Of a DNA stretch of 35,748 bases, positions 8,271 to 17,394 are shown in pieces (the first letter of the stretch is position 1; each line of letters opens with the position of its first letter). This DNA is from an uncultured Pseudomonadota bacterium (GTDB lineage Bacteria; Bdellovibrionota_B; Oligoflexia; Oligoflexales; CAIYRB01), in the NCBI GenBank assembly GCA_903928445.1, contig CAIYRB010000018.1:1-35748 (forward strand), in the 5' to 3' direction. A program made the position numbers and the translations under genes. The notes under the pieces were generated by a model. It was not told the origin of the DNA. It saw only the letters and a program-made list of their open reading frames with translations, and did not search any database.

Positions 8271-9695
8271 TCAGTCGTTGACTCCTGGCATGAGCAAAAC
8301 GCTATAGCCGTCGGTGTCTTGAATAATGCCGAGCTTTGGTCCAAGCACCGTTAGATTTGCCGTGTTCGTGCCCTGAGGCGTTGCTTCGACCCTTCTTTGC
8401 CGCCACTTAAGTGCCAGCACCGTATTGAAAGCCGGATTTTTTGTCGCGTAAATATGTTTGGCGCCAAGAATGCGTGGCAGGTTGTTGATGATGGCGTCGG
8501 TCAAACCATCTTCGTGTTTGGTCACGGTGAGTAGCTGCATGACCAGGCCAATGGCCAAACCAAGGGCAAATAGCGGTTTAAACCGGCGTAGCGAGATGGC
8601 CCAGCGCAGCAGGATGACGGTGAGAATCGAGAAAAAAGGCGTGGTCAAGGCAAAGTACCAATTGAACTTGGTTGCCGAGTTGGAGAGCACCAAACAGGTG
8701 ATGACACCCATACATGCGCATAGACAGAGGAGGTCATCGTGGCGCAGCCTTTGCCAAATGCGCTTAAGAGGGCTTTTGGTGCGAACGAGCAGGATGACGA
8801 GGCTTATATACAGCAGATAGAGCCACGGTGAAAAGCGGGTGTCCAGTGCTTCAAAGACAAAGGCTGGAGTTGTGGTGTCGCCCTCTAGCTTCTCTGTAAA
8901 GCGCCTTCGAATGTCGTAGTTCACCATCACATCCCAGGCATCGCTACCATAGGTGCTATGCAAAAACCGGTTACCGTAAAAGTGCACACAGCAGTACCAG
9001 CCGCCGATAAAAGCGCTGAGGATTGCGACCCCAGCCCAGAAGTATGTCTCGCGCAGAAGCAGCCCAACTTTGCCGCGCAGCAGTAGGTAGAGGCCCAGGC
9101 CGGGTAGGAAAAGCAGCAGCATAAAACCCTTGCTGAGAAAGCAGAGGCCAGCAAAGAAGGCCGCTGCCAGCAGGGCTGGGCGTTCATTAAAGCGGGAGTA
9201 GCGGGCGATAAAGTAGACCACGCCTAGGGCGGTGAAGACGTACAGCGCGTCCAAATCTCCGCTGCGACTGACGTGTGGTCCGAGAATGCCGCGTGAGGTG
9301 ATCAGTGCCAGGCAGACTAGGGTGGCGCTAAGGCCACCCTTGTAAAGACGGACCAGCAGAAAAGTGAAAGCCACTGCGCCTAGTCCGGCTAGCGCCGACG
9401 GCGTGCGTAGGGCCCATTCATTGAACCCTAGGACCTTGTATGCGAGTGCGATCAGCCACATGCCGAGTGGTGGCTTGGCGACCCAGTCATCCATCTGGTC
9501 GTCGAAGTAGTAGTTGATGAAATCACCACGCTGCAGCATTTGTAGCGCGTTTTCGCCGTAGCGAGTTTCGTCCCAAAGCCGTACGCCGTGGTCGCCTAAG
9601 CGCCAGAACGCGAGTCCCGCTGCTAAGGTGAGGATAGCGGCAAGCAACCACCTAGGGTCGAGTCTACGCCAAGCCAGAGTCGCGAATTGTGTCAC
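8271..9695 (-). CDS. ArnT/FlmK-like GT-C glycosyltransferase (GT83 type)
   Basis: This 474-residue polytopic membrane enzyme is predicted to move a sugar from undecaprenyl phosphate to an envelope acceptor, lipid A in the best-known relatives. The first periplasmic loop carries the hallmark RLWDETRYGE (Asp42, Glu43), and a second loop carries the conserved KPPL (Lys74-Pro76). About ten membrane helices follow, then an 85-residue C-terminal tail. The start is a GTG at 9695 with a weak AAGGG upstream. It overlaps the preceding GT2 gene by 32 bases, pointing to coupled translation. Together with the GT2 and the YdjC-family deacetylase it resembles the FlmF2-NaxD-FlmK set of Francisella. The acceptor and sugar are inferred from that analogy. 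Confidence 0.88.
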   Translation of the reverse strand: MTQFATLAWRRLDPRWLLAAILTLAAGLAFWRLGDHGVRLWDETRYGENALQMLQRGDFINYYFDDQMDDWVAKPPLGMWLIALAYKVLGFNEWALRTPSALAGLGAVAFTFLLVRLYKGGLSATLVCLALITSRGILGPHVSRSGDLDALYVFTALGVVYFIARYSRFNERPALLAAAFFAGLCFLSKGFMLLLFLPGLGLYLLLRGKVGLLLRETYFWAGVAILSAFIGGWYCCVHFYGNRFLHSTYGSDAWDVMVNYDIRRRFTEKLEGDTTTPAFVFEALDTRFSPWLYLLYISLVILLVRTKSPLKRIWQRLRHDDLLCLCACMGVITCLVLSNSATKFNWYFALTTPFFSILTVILLRWAISLRRFKPLFALGLAIGLVMQLLTVTKHEDGLTDAIINNLPRILGAKHIYATKNPAFNTVLALKWRQRRVEATPQGTNTANLTVLGPKLGIIQDTDGYSVLLMPGVND

Positions 9696-10659
9696 TGCTT
9701 GCCCTTGGCGCTAGTGGTTGGCCGATGGATTGTTGCACGAAATAGAGCGGTCGTCTTTTGACCTCGTTAAAGATCTTGCCGATATAAAGACCAAAGACGC
9801 CAATGAAGGTCAGGTTGAGTCCAAGACTTAGAACGTTGAAGCTAAGCAGGGACACCCAGCCCTGCGCTAGCGGGGTAATGCCCATGGCGACCAGGGCGAT
9901 TGAGACCAAAATGTAAAGGAATGCCACCACTGAGATTGCTAGCCCCAGGACAAACGGAAGTTTTAGACCAAAGTCGGAAAACGACACCATGCCGTCGTAA
10001 GCCAGTGTCAGTGACTTTCGCAGAGTATAGCTGCGCTCGCCGGCGAAACGAGGCGGACACTCGAAAGGCATCGTGGTCTGTCTGAAGCCGATGTATGGGA
10101 CCATGCCGCGAAAGAACTTTAGGCGTTCGGTCATCGAGCATAGAGCGTCGACGCACCGTCGATCCAGCAAGCGGTAATCCGGACTGTGCGGGATCAATTT
10201 GACGTCTGCCGTGCGGTTGTAGATGGCATAAAACAGGCGAGACAGGAGATCGCCACTGGCTTTGGTCGTGGCGGTGTTGTGGCGTAGCGTATTGACCACA
10301 TCGTAGCCGCTCTGCCACGCGGCGATCATGTCGGGTATAAGCTCCGGGGGATGCTGCAGATCAGCGTCCATGGTGATCACGACGTCACCTCGGGCGGCGT
10401 CCAGGCCGCAGGCCAAGGCCGCCATATGACCGACGTTGCGCGATAGGCTGATACCGTTGATGCGAGAGTCCTTTTGGCTCAATGCGACAACGCGGGCGAA
10501 GGTGTCGTCCTTGCTGCCGTCATCGATAAACAGGATCTCGAAGCGCTTGGTCAAGGGAGGTAGGATCCGGCCCAGCTCCTGTGTCAACTGTTCGACACAA
10601 GCACCTTCATTATAGGACGGGACGATGATCGAAAGGCTAAAGTCATCTGGTCGGCTCAT
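9664..10659 (-). CDS. ArnC/FlmF/GtrB-like polyprenyl-phosphate sugar synthase (GT2)
   Basis: This 331-residue GT2 enzyme has a cytoplasmic catalytic domain with IIVPSYNE at 11-18, DDGS at 46-49 and MDADLQHPPE from 97 (DAD at 98-100). Two C-terminal membrane helices at about 234-259 and 267-294 follow. This is the classic layout of ArnC, GtrB and FlmF, which load a sugar or sugar derivative onto undecaprenyl phosphate at the inner face. The stop is nested 32 bases inside the ArnT-like gene, and the upstream deacetylase gene ends 20 bases before the start. I infer that it makes the lipid-linked amino sugar that is deacetylated and then transferred by the neighbours. Confidence 0.9.
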   Translation of the reverse strand: MSRPDDFSLSIIVPSYNEGACVEQLTQELGRILPPLTKRFEILFIDDGSKDDTFARVVALSQKDSRINGISLSRNVGHMAALACGLDAARGDVVITMDADLQHPPELIPDMIAAWQSGYDVVNTLRHNTATTKASGDLLSRLFYAIYNRTADVKLIPHSPDYRLLDRRCVDALCSMTERLKFFRGMVPYIGFRQTTMPFECPPRFAGERSYTLRKSLTLAYDGMVSFSDFGLKLPFVLGLAISVVAFLYILVSIALVAMGITPLAQGWVSLLSFNVLSLGLNLTFIGVFGLYIGKIFNEVKRRPLYFVQQSIGQPLAPRASSDTIRDSGLA

Positions 10660-10679
10660 GGTCGTCTCGTGCTCGCGCT

Positions 10680-11573
10680 TCAGGCCAAGATGGGTAGATC
10701 TTTAAATTGGATCAGTGTGATGCCTTGCTGCTTGACCGCCTGGGCCGCCTTCGGATCAACCAGAGCTGCCAATTCGCCCGCCCAGCCAAAGTCCCGGTAG
10801 CCCTCGCCAAGGTGTTGGCGCAGGTAGGGGCAGTCATGTCCGGGATGGGTCATCAGCTCCATGGTGCCCTTAGGCATCGACTCCAGCAGCTTACACAATG
10901 CCGCCGTATCGAGACGACCACAGATGTCAAAACCCGCAAAATAATCTGTGGTTGATAGGCCCGCCGCCCGCGCCTTGCGAGCAGCCCGGTAGCCCAGAAG
11001 GCGCAGCGCGAGGTTGTAGTGGCGACGTCTCCAGCTGCCGGGGATGGTTTGGCTGCGCGGGGGGAGGCGGAGGCTAGGCACCTGATGTTTGCGCAAAAGG
11101 CGCACCACCACCTCGGTGATGCCTGGTAATAGGTGCAAATGCTGGGTCCCGTTGGCGAATGGGATTTTGCCCACGGCGTCGCGCATCCGCTGCAGCTGCA
11201 GGTCGAGCTCAAACTCGAGTTCCTCGAGGTCAATGCGTCCGCTGAGGTAGCGCAGCAAAAAGCGTGGCCAGGCGCGGTGCAAGCAAACTCGCTCCGGACC
11301 GAAGTAGCGCAGCGTATCGGTCAGTGAATTCACCTGCCCGCCCAGCGCCAAGCCCTCGACGATGCCAAGGTGGATCCCAACCTCTAGTTTTGGATACTTG
11401 GGAATCAGGCGCAGAGCTTCATCGGTCGCCATGCCATTCATCAACAAGGCGGTTGACCCGAGGATGCCACGGGTATGAGCCTCGATGATGCCAGCGTTGA
11501 TCTCCGGCGTTAAGCCAAAGTCGTCAGCCGTTACGATCAGCTGACGCTGCGTTAACATCCCAGTTTGATGCAT
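10680..11573 (-). CDS. YdjC/ChbG-family carbohydrate deacetylase (NaxD-like)
   Basis: The 297-residue protein belongs to the YdjC family, metal-dependent deacetylases of N-acetyl amino sugars. Metal and catalytic candidates are TADDFG (Asp17, Asp18), GIHLG (His68), QHLHLLP (His145, His147) and MTHPGH (His244, His247). The ATG at 11573 overlaps the upstream stop as TAATG; a second in-frame ATG at 11558 is less well coupled. Related enzymes include ChbG (chitooligosaccharides), HpnK (hopanoid clusters) and NaxD, which deacetylates undecaprenyl-phosphate N-acetylgalactosamine before lipid A modification. The adjacent ArnC-like and ArnT-like genes favour the NaxD-type role. The secreted GH48 upstream leaves saccharide catabolism as an alternative. 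Confidence 0.85.
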   Translation of the reverse strand: MHQTGMLTQRQLIVTADDFGLTPEINAGIIEAHTRGILGSTALLMNGMATDEALRLIPKYPKLEVGIHLGIVEGLALGGQVNSLTDTLRYFGPERVCLHRAWPRFLLRYLSGRIDLEELEFELDLQLQRMRDAVGKIPFANGTQHLHLLPGITEVVVRLLRKHQVPSLRLPPRSQTIPGSWRRRHYNLALRLLGYRAARKARAAGLSTTDYFAGFDICGRLDTAALCKLLESMPKGTMELMTHPGHDCPYLRQHLGEGYRDFGWAGELAALVDPKAAQAVKQQGITLIQFKDLPILA

Positions 11574-12025
11574 TAAATCGCTTTGTCCACGGTGATTTTA
11601 ACGCTCGAGCCAACGGCGACGTGGTCGGCGATGCCGATCAGGTCGCCTGGTTCGTCACGCCCGGCCGAGCCATCTTTATCAAGGCGAGCCTTGATGCGCA
11701 GGTTTTTCGGCGGTGCCCCACCGGACATGGCCATGACGTTTTCGGAGGTTAAAGCGCCTTTGTAAAAGGTGCCCTTGGCGTCTTTATCCAAGCCGACCTT
11801 CATCGCGCCGTAGGGCATCGGCATGGGGCTATCGGCATCATAGAGCACCAAAAACAGCGTGCGGATCCCGGCATCCTTTTTCACCAGCGCCGCATCGGTG
11901 ATCGACACTTCGACCTCGGCGATTTTTTTCGGGGGTTCGGCGGTTTTTTTACTTGTCGTCTCGGCATAGGCCAAAGGTGCTGTAGCGATGATCGCGGTGA
12001 TGATGGACGTGGTCAACATATTCAT
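11573..12025 (-). CDS. small periplasmic protein resembling the C-terminal domain of CcmI/CcmH
   Basis: I start this 150-residue protein at 12025 rather than at 12211. The internal ATG has AAAGG six bases upstream and begins a typical signal peptide ending APLAYA near residue 21. The mature half has a spaced pattern familiar from the C-terminal periplasmic domain of the cytochrome c maturation factor CcmI. It shows a segment around VMAMSGG, then LRIKARLDKDGSA, then PGDLIG, ending in VKITVDKAI. No TPR or membrane part is present. The similarity is from memory of the pattern, not from a search. If right, this is a free-standing single domain, with a function that need not be cytochrome maturation. 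The stop overlaps the deacetylase start (TAATG), placing it first in that operon. Confidence 0.7.
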   Translation of the reverse strand: MNMLTTSIITAIIATAPLAYAETTSKKTAEPPKKIAEVEVSITDAALVKKDAGIRTLFLVLYDADSPMPMPYGAMKVGLDKDAKGTFYKGALTSENVMAMSGGAPPKNLRIKARLDKDGSAGRDEPGDLIGIADHVAVGSSVKITVDKAI

Positions 12026-12164
12026 AGACGGCCTTTCAAAGTGACAATGGGCAAGGAATGCAGGTGACCTATAAAACCGACAAATGAAGATGAGGTCAAG
12101 CAGGCAAGACGGGTGCCTGGCCTGCCGATTCCTCACCCAAGCGGTGTCACCTGGATGAGCCGGC

Positions 12165-14324
12165 TTATTTGCCGCGATAGTGATCCGCATCGGCAAAAGC
12201 CAGCGCGGCATCTACTTCACTCCAGAAGCGGTGCAGCCGCAGCACGGGGGCTGGTCCGCCAAGTAGATAGGCTTGGACCTTGGGAAAGTCAGGATCGGCC
12301 TTAAACTGTGGGCGGAGGCTCAAAAAGGTGCTGTGGCGGTTGATTTCTGCGCCGTTTGGCATCAGCCCGACAAAGTCGGTGGGGATCTGCGCCGATTCGT
12401 AGAACTGATTGTAGTCCCGGCGTACCTCATCGGCGGTGACCCCGCGGTCGTCGCGGTACCAGTTCCACAAGCGGTCGGTGAGCTGATCAGCCAGGGTTTT
12501 CGCTGCACCTGCTGTGGCCTCGGTCGAGCCATGCAGTTTGTGGTGTCCGTCCGCATAGCGGTAGAGGGTGCGGATGAGAGCCCCCGCGACGCCGACATCT
12601 TCGCTGTAGTCGAGCACCTGGACGTGGAGGTCGCGGTTAGCTGGCTGCTGCGGGGCAATTCCTGGACTTGGGGCTCCAGACCAAGCGAGGGTGTTGGGTA
12701 GCTGGAAGCCCCCCAGTGGCCCAAGGTGCACGGTGCCGAGCACCCAGTTCACCCAGCGGTCGAGCAGAGGCTCGACTTGCCGGTCGCCCGAGACCTCATA
12801 GTATTCCGCCACTCGTTCCATCGACCAGGCCTGCCAGCCAAACCAACTGTTTGATGCCGGACTCGTGTACACGGGGCTTTCGACGTAGGCCATGTCGTGA
12901 AAGGTGGCGACGTTGGCGGGATAGGCGTCGTAACGGCCATTCCAGCTACTGGTGGCGCCGCCAGCGATCGCGCCTTCGGCCGATTGCAGCCAGTTGTAGA
13001 AGGCGATCTGACGTTCCAAGCTGATCTGCCAGTCGCTGGCGCCGGTCGGAGTCTTGGAGCGAAAATTGGGGTCGGCGCTCAAGACGTATGCGGCAAGCGG
13101 ATTTTGGTAGCCGAAGTGGGCATGACTACTGCCGATGCGCCAGGACCACGCGCCCTGATCATCGGGCGAGGACCCGCCCCAAGCATAATACCAACCAAGG
13201 AGGTAGTGGGCACCATCACGCCCTTGGGCACCCGGACATGACGGGCTCTGGCAGCCGATTTTTTTAAAGTATTTGTCAAACATGCCGTAGCGGAGGAAAT
13301 CGCCCATCTTCACCGCCTTTGCGACCAGGTCGTCGATGGCATGGGCATTGCCCTGCTCGGCGGCAAAGGAACGGGCCCAGTAGATCGCTTGGACGATCCG
13401 CGCATCTGCATCAGGTGCTGCGGTGTAGCGCCACTGCCGTTTATAGCCGACGGGATCTTTCGTAAATAGGCTGAGGAAGCCGCTTCCCGTACTGCCATAG
13501 GTGAGTTGATCAACCGATGGGTGGGCCACCGCTCGCCACACCGATTCCTCGCGGCCGCGCTCGAAGGTATTGATGTAGGTCGGTGTTCCGGCGCTGCCAA
13601 AGCCGTACCAGTTGTCGGTATCGAGCAGCCAATGCATGCCGTAGATGCCGTCGCCGTAGGCTGTGCGTAGTTCGCCGGCAATAGGGTCTTGACCGGTGCT
13701 GACCCAGGGCATCAAGTCCACCGGGTAGTTCTTGGGTTGATCTTGCTCGGGCGCAAACTGCGCTGGCGACGTGGCAGAGTACACCGAGGTGCCGTGTTGC
13801 ATAGGCGGGATGGCGTAGGTTTCGACGCGGTCCATGACATAGCGCAGCGGAGCGAAATCGCCGGTATAGCGAGCATAGGCTGCCTCCAGCCATGCCCAGT
13901 AGCTGAAGGTTTCACTGGTGGTCTCATGGCCGTAATCAGGGGCCTCTACGACCAGGGTTTCGGCGGCGTGGTAAGGGATGTTTTGGCGACTGAAATAGTG
14001 ATGCTCTGGATTGTGCAGTGCCCACCAGAGGGTTAAGAAACGGTCACGGCTTGCGTTGTCGCTTGGTATCTGCAGCATTCGACCGCTGCTAGTCTTGATG
14101 GTGAATCCTTGAGGCCCTGAGGTGACCTGTGGCATATCAGCTGCGGCTGCGTTCCAGTGACCGGCTGGGCTATCGACGCTGATCCCGCCAGTGCCGCCTG
14201 AGGCTTCGCTAGATGCTGGTGAGCGCTCTTGTGCTTGTCCAGTGGTGCCTGGGAGTAAGCCGAGTAGGGCCAAGGTTAGACCGGCGAATGGCCACAGAGC
14301 TTTGGAGCGGTACAACATGCGCAT
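12165..14324 (-). CDS. secreted glycoside hydrolase family 48 enzyme (cellobiohydrolase-type)
   Basis: The 719-residue protein has a signal peptide (cleavage likely near Gly29-Ala31) and a single full-length GH48 catalytic domain. GH48 enzymes are inverting, reducing-end processive cellulases, with some chitin-active relatives. Family hallmarks include VEAPDYGHETTSETFSY at 126-142, MHWLLDTDNWYG at 230-241, INTFERG near 251-257, SHAHFGYQNP in the middle, and SWNGRY and FGWQAWSMERV later. Glu127 and Glu138 sit 11 residues apart, as do Glu44 and Glu55 of C. cellulolyticum CelF, so Glu138 is the likely proton donor. Asp305 in AAPDADAR is a candidate base. No carbohydrate-binding module or dockerin is attached. 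AGGGGG precedes the ATG. No other cellulase lies nearby, and the downstream genes concern envelope glycans, so transfer is possible. Confidence 0.93.
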   Translation of the reverse strand: MRMLYRSKALWPFAGLTLALLGLLPGTTGQAQERSPASSEASGGTGGISVDSPAGHWNAAAADMPQVTSGPQGFTIKTSSGRMLQIPSDNASRDRFLTLWWALHNPEHHYFSRQNIPYHAAETLVVEAPDYGHETTSETFSYWAWLEAAYARYTGDFAPLRYVMDRVETYAIPPMQHGTSVYSATSPAQFAPEQDQPKNYPVDLMPWVSTGQDPIAGELRTAYGDGIYGMHWLLDTDNWYGFGSAGTPTYINTFERGREESVWRAVAHPSVDQLTYGSTGSGFLSLFTKDPVGYKRQWRYTAAPDADARIVQAIYWARSFAAEQGNAHAIDDLVAKAVKMGDFLRYGMFDKYFKKIGCQSPSCPGAQGRDGAHYLLGWYYAWGGSSPDDQGAWSWRIGSSHAHFGYQNPLAAYVLSADPNFRSKTPTGASDWQISLERQIAFYNWLQSAEGAIAGGATSSWNGRYDAYPANVATFHDMAYVESPVYTSPASNSWFGWQAWSMERVAEYYEVSGDRQVEPLLDRWVNWVLGTVHLGPLGGFQLPNTLAWSGAPSPGIAPQQPANRDLHVQVLDYSEDVGVAGALIRTLYRYADGHHKLHGSTEATAGAAKTLADQLTDRLWNWYRDDRGVTADEVRRDYNQFYESAQIPTDFVGLMPNGAEINRHSTFLSLRPQFKADPDFPKVQAYLLGGPAPVLRLHRFWSEVDAALAFADADHYRGK

Positions 14325-14459
14325 GATGCCCCCTTAACATGGCCGATGACCATGAAGAAAAATGGATGCTTCCTCGCGTATTGGATTCGGCCGAGTCAGT
14401 CTAGCGGGAAACTGCGGAGAATCAAAGCAACGCTCTGGTCGCGCCGGTTTTTAGTGATA

Positions 14460-14903
14460 TTATGCTGTGTTTTCAGCCGGCTGTAGAAATAAATCAGCAA
14501 GCCAGTGCGGCACCTTGGTCGGGCGTTCGTTCTGCAGATTGACGACCACATATTGCAGGACGCCATCGGCAAAGGCTTTTTCACGGTCCTCAGAGAGGAT
14601 GCGGTACTGTACTGATAACGAGGCACCAGCGACCTTGGTCACCCAGGAGTCGACGTTGATGCGGCAGATGCCGGTGATCGGGCGCTGGAAGTTTTGTTCC
14701 GCCGAGCGGAGGAAGAAGCCGATGCCCTGCTTCGTGATCTTGGCCAAGGGACAGTCGAGGTGGCGCTCGAGATAAGCTAGTCGAGTCGATGCTACTAGGT
14801 CTAGATAGTGCTTGGCGTTTAGGTGTCCATAGGGATCTAGGTCGCCAAAGCGGATATCGGTTTGGCCGGTGTAAATGATCGGCTCGCGCTTATGAAAATT
14901 CAA
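14460..14903 (-). CDS. acyl-CoA thioesterase of the hotdog fold (4HBT/YbgC-like)
   Basis: The 147-residue protein has the N-terminal hotdog signature RFGDLDPYGHLNAKHYL (residues 18-34), in which Asp23 matches the catalytic Asp of 4-hydroxybenzoyl-CoA thioesterase and YbgC. The length is normal for the family. The start is a TTG at 14903, supported by AAGGA seven bases upstream; an ATG closer to that site runs straight into a stop. It is isolated from its neighbours by about 135 and 190 bases, so the acyl substrate cannot be inferred from context. Confidence 0.85.
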   Translation of the reverse strand: MNFHKREPIIYTGQTDIRFGDLDPYGHLNAKHYLDLVASTRLAYLERHLDCPLAKITKQGIGFFLRSAEQNFQRPITGICRINVDSWVTKVAGASLSVQYRILSEDREKAFADGVLQYVVVNLQNERPTKVPHWLADLFLQPAENTA

Positions 14904-15090
14904 TTATCCATCCTTGGAACGCTTTGTGTAGTCCAATGGCAGACCATCATAACCGGTGCAGCGTCATGTTTAAATGTGCAGCATTTTTCAATATGCTTCT
15001 GGCGTTAGCTACGAACTATATTAGAGTCTGGCCGCGGTGCCACCTGTTTTTTCCGTCCTTTCGGACGTTTTGCCCTGGTGATTTAAGCTC

Positions 15091-17394
15091 TCACCCGGCG
15101 GCCGCCAACTCAGGGCTCAGTGCTGCCGCAATCATGCGAAGCAGATCATCTTGCTTGGGAAAGGGCTTAGGGATGACTCCGAGCGCGCCAGCCTGGATGG
15201 CTTGCTTGACGTCGGCTTCGTTCTGGGCGTGGCCGGTGATCACCAAGATGCGAGCCAGTGGTCTAGCCGCCCTGATTTTATGGATGACCTCGAGGCCATT
15301 CATCTTCGGCATCCGCATATCGGTGATCAGTAGGTCGAAGGGCTCGCCAAGAAAGCGTTCGCAACCGATAACGGGAAGACTGACATAAGTCACGCTATAT
15401 TGCTCTTCGAGGCTCATACACAGGACTTCGCCGATCATTTCTTCGTCATCGATGATGAGAACCGTGGGCTTGCGCACTTCTTTGGGCGCGATTTTGATAG
15501 GTTCGACGAGAGTCGGTCGTACCGCCGGCTCAGCCGCAGCGGCCGGCGGAAAGGTCAAGGTAAACTTGGTGCCAACTCCAACGGTGCTAGCCAACTCGAG
15601 CTTACCGTCGTGATCTTTGACGATCGAATGGGTGATCGACAGGCCGAGTCCGGTACCCTTGCCGACCTCTTTGGTGGTAAAAAATGGATCAAAGATGCGC
15701 TCGCGATCCGATTCTTTGATGCCTTGTCCATTGTCGGTCACGGCGACGGCGGCCCAGCCCGTGCTAGTGGTCCAGCTTTCAATGACTATTTCGGCGTCTT
15801 GCGTACGAAGGTTAGCAGCGAAGGCGTCGCGGGCATTCGTGAGCAGATTCTGGATGACGCTCTCTAATTGGTTGGCGTCGCCTTGCACCCTAGGCAGGGA
15901 GTCTTGCAGTTTTAGCCTGATAGAGATGCGATGGTCGGCGAATTGCTTGCCAAGTAAAATCAACGAATCTTGAATCACCGCATTAAGGCTGATCGGCTTT
16001 TTCTTTTGGCGCGACGTGTCGGCGGAAAAGGTTCGCAGGTGGTCGATGATTTTGCGCATACGCAACGACGCCCGAACGATATTAGCAGCGAGTTCTTTAG
16101 TGCGTTCGGGAGCGACGGCGCCGCTGCCTATGACTTCGGCAAAGCCGAGGACCGCTGTGAGCGGGTTATTGAGCTCATGGGCGACTCCGGCGCCTAGGGT
16201 GCCGAGCGAGGCGAGCTTTGAGGATTGGACCAGCTGGCCTTGGATGGTGCGGAGTTCCGCCTCACGGCGACGAGCAAGCGTTAAGTCTTGGAGGACAAAA
16301 ACAGCAGCTGCGCCGATATCGCCTCCAGCAAGAGGTGCGCCGACCAAGGCTACGGCAACAGTGTTGTCACCTGGCAGTTTGAGAGATAGCTGGTCGCTCA
16401 CCGTGTGTTGTGCGAACACCTGTGCTAATAATTCGCCTGGGTCGCTGGTTTTGGACTCCGTATCGAGCCCAAGTAGGTCGATGAGCGCCATGCCCACCAG
16501 ACTTTCTGCAGGCATCTGCAGCAGTTTGCTACCAGCTTGATTGACCCGTTTGATCGTGCCGTCGTGATTGGTGACGAGCACAGCATCGACCAAAGCCTCC
16601 ATCACGCTGTCGACCAACTTTTTATCGACCAAGGCGCGACGCGAGTCTTTGATACCTAACAACATGCGGTTTGCGGCCGCGGCTAACTCCCCCAGCTCAT
16701 CGCTGCTGGTGTCGCTTGTGAGAGGGTCGATTTTATCGATGTCGGTGCCGGCGAAATGCAAACCGATGCGCCGGATGCGGCGTAGGACCGTCGTCAAAAT
16801 CGAGCTGCTAAAGGTGACCGTGATCAAAGTCACCAACGAGATCATGCCGAAGGCGATGTAGGTGCTTCGCCTGCTGTGCCGTCTGATCTCATCGAGGTGA
16901 CTTTCGAATTTCGCATTGGCCGTCGCTTCAATGTTCCCCAGCTGTGCACTGATAGACGTGCGTTGCTTGTTCAGAGTGGCTCCGGCGTCAATTAAGGCGC
17001 TGGCCTCGACCAAATTTTTGGTACGCAGGGCCAGGAATTTATTCGCGTCAACGACAAAGGTATCGAGCTCGCCATGGATGTCGCTGCCGAATGACCCGTT
17101 GATGCGGCTGAAATCAGTCAGGTCGCGGTGAATGCCGGCGATGATCGCAGGTCCATCGCTCAAAGTAGAGGTCTCTTGGGTTGATAATGCGACCTCGATA
17201 TCTTTGTTAAAGCGTTGAAAGGCGGCACGGGCATCGCGGGCTAGCAAGAGGGATTGGAGTCGGCTCTCTTCGAGTTCCTTGAGTAATCCTGAAGTCGCTC
17301 GCACTGCCGCAAGAGAAACGATGCCAGATAGGGCGGTTGCAAGGACGACCAAGGCCAAAGTCAGGGAGAATTTTAGTTTGATTGAAAGTTTCAT
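15091..17394 (-). CDS. hybrid sensor histidine kinase with C-terminal receiver
   Basis: The 767-residue protein is an inner-membrane sensor. Helix 1 is near residues 8-30, and a mostly helical periplasmic sensor spans about 31-176. Helix 2 follows near 178-200, with a HAMP-like linker to about 255 and a PAS domain at about 260-375. The HisKA domain has phospho-acceptor His406 in [12 protein letters not shown]. The ATPase domain has Asn520 in [15 protein letters not shown] near 554-559 and GKGTGLGL near 578-585. After a Pro/Ala hinge the receiver (about 643-760) carries acidic residues Asp649-Asp650, phospho-acceptor Asp692 and Lys743. The protein therefore holds a full first-stage phosphorelay. 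No phosphotransfer protein or separate regulator gene lies next to it. The signal sensed is unknown; the output may be the receiver itself. Confidence 0.93.
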   Translation of the reverse strand: MKLSIKLKFSLTLALVVLATALSGIVSLAAVRATSGLLKELEESRLQSLLLARDARAAFQRFNKDIEVALSTQETSTLSDGPAIIAGIHRDLTDFSRINGSFGSDIHGELDTFVVDANKFLALRTKNLVEASALIDAGATLNKQRTSISAQLGNIEATANAKFESHLDEIRRHSRRSTYIAFGMISLVTLITVTFSSSILTTVLRRIRRIGLHFAGTDIDKIDPLTSDTSSDELGELAAAANRMLLGIKDSRRALVDKKLVDSVMEALVDAVLVTNHDGTIKRVNQAGSKLLQMPAESLVGMALIDLLGLDTESKTSDPGELLAQVFAQHTVSDQLSLKLPGDNTVAVALVGAPLAGGDIGAAAVFVLQDLTLARRREAELRTIQGQLVQSSKLASLGTLGAGVAHELNNPLTAVLGFAEVIGSGAVAPERTKELAANIVRASLRMRKIIDHLRTFSADTSRQKKKPISLNAVIQDSLILLGKQFADHRISIRLKLQDSLPRVQGDANQLESVIQNLLTNARDAFAANLRTQDAEIVIESWTTSTGWAAVAVTDNGQGIKESDRERIFDPFFTTKEVGKGTGLGLSITHSIVKDHDGKLELASTVGVGTKFTLTFPPAAAAEPAVRPTLVEPIKIAPKEVRKPTVLIIDDEEMIGEVLCMSLEEQYSVTYVSLPVIGCERFLGEPFDLLITDMRMPKMNGLEVIHKIRAARPLARILVITGHAQNEADVKQAIQAGALGVIPKPFPKQDDLLRMIAAALSPELAAAG

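Noticed and set aside
14924..15388. 154-codon plus-strand frame
   Set aside because: Mostly antisense to the receiver domain of the histidine kinase; it begins in a gap without a ribosome site.
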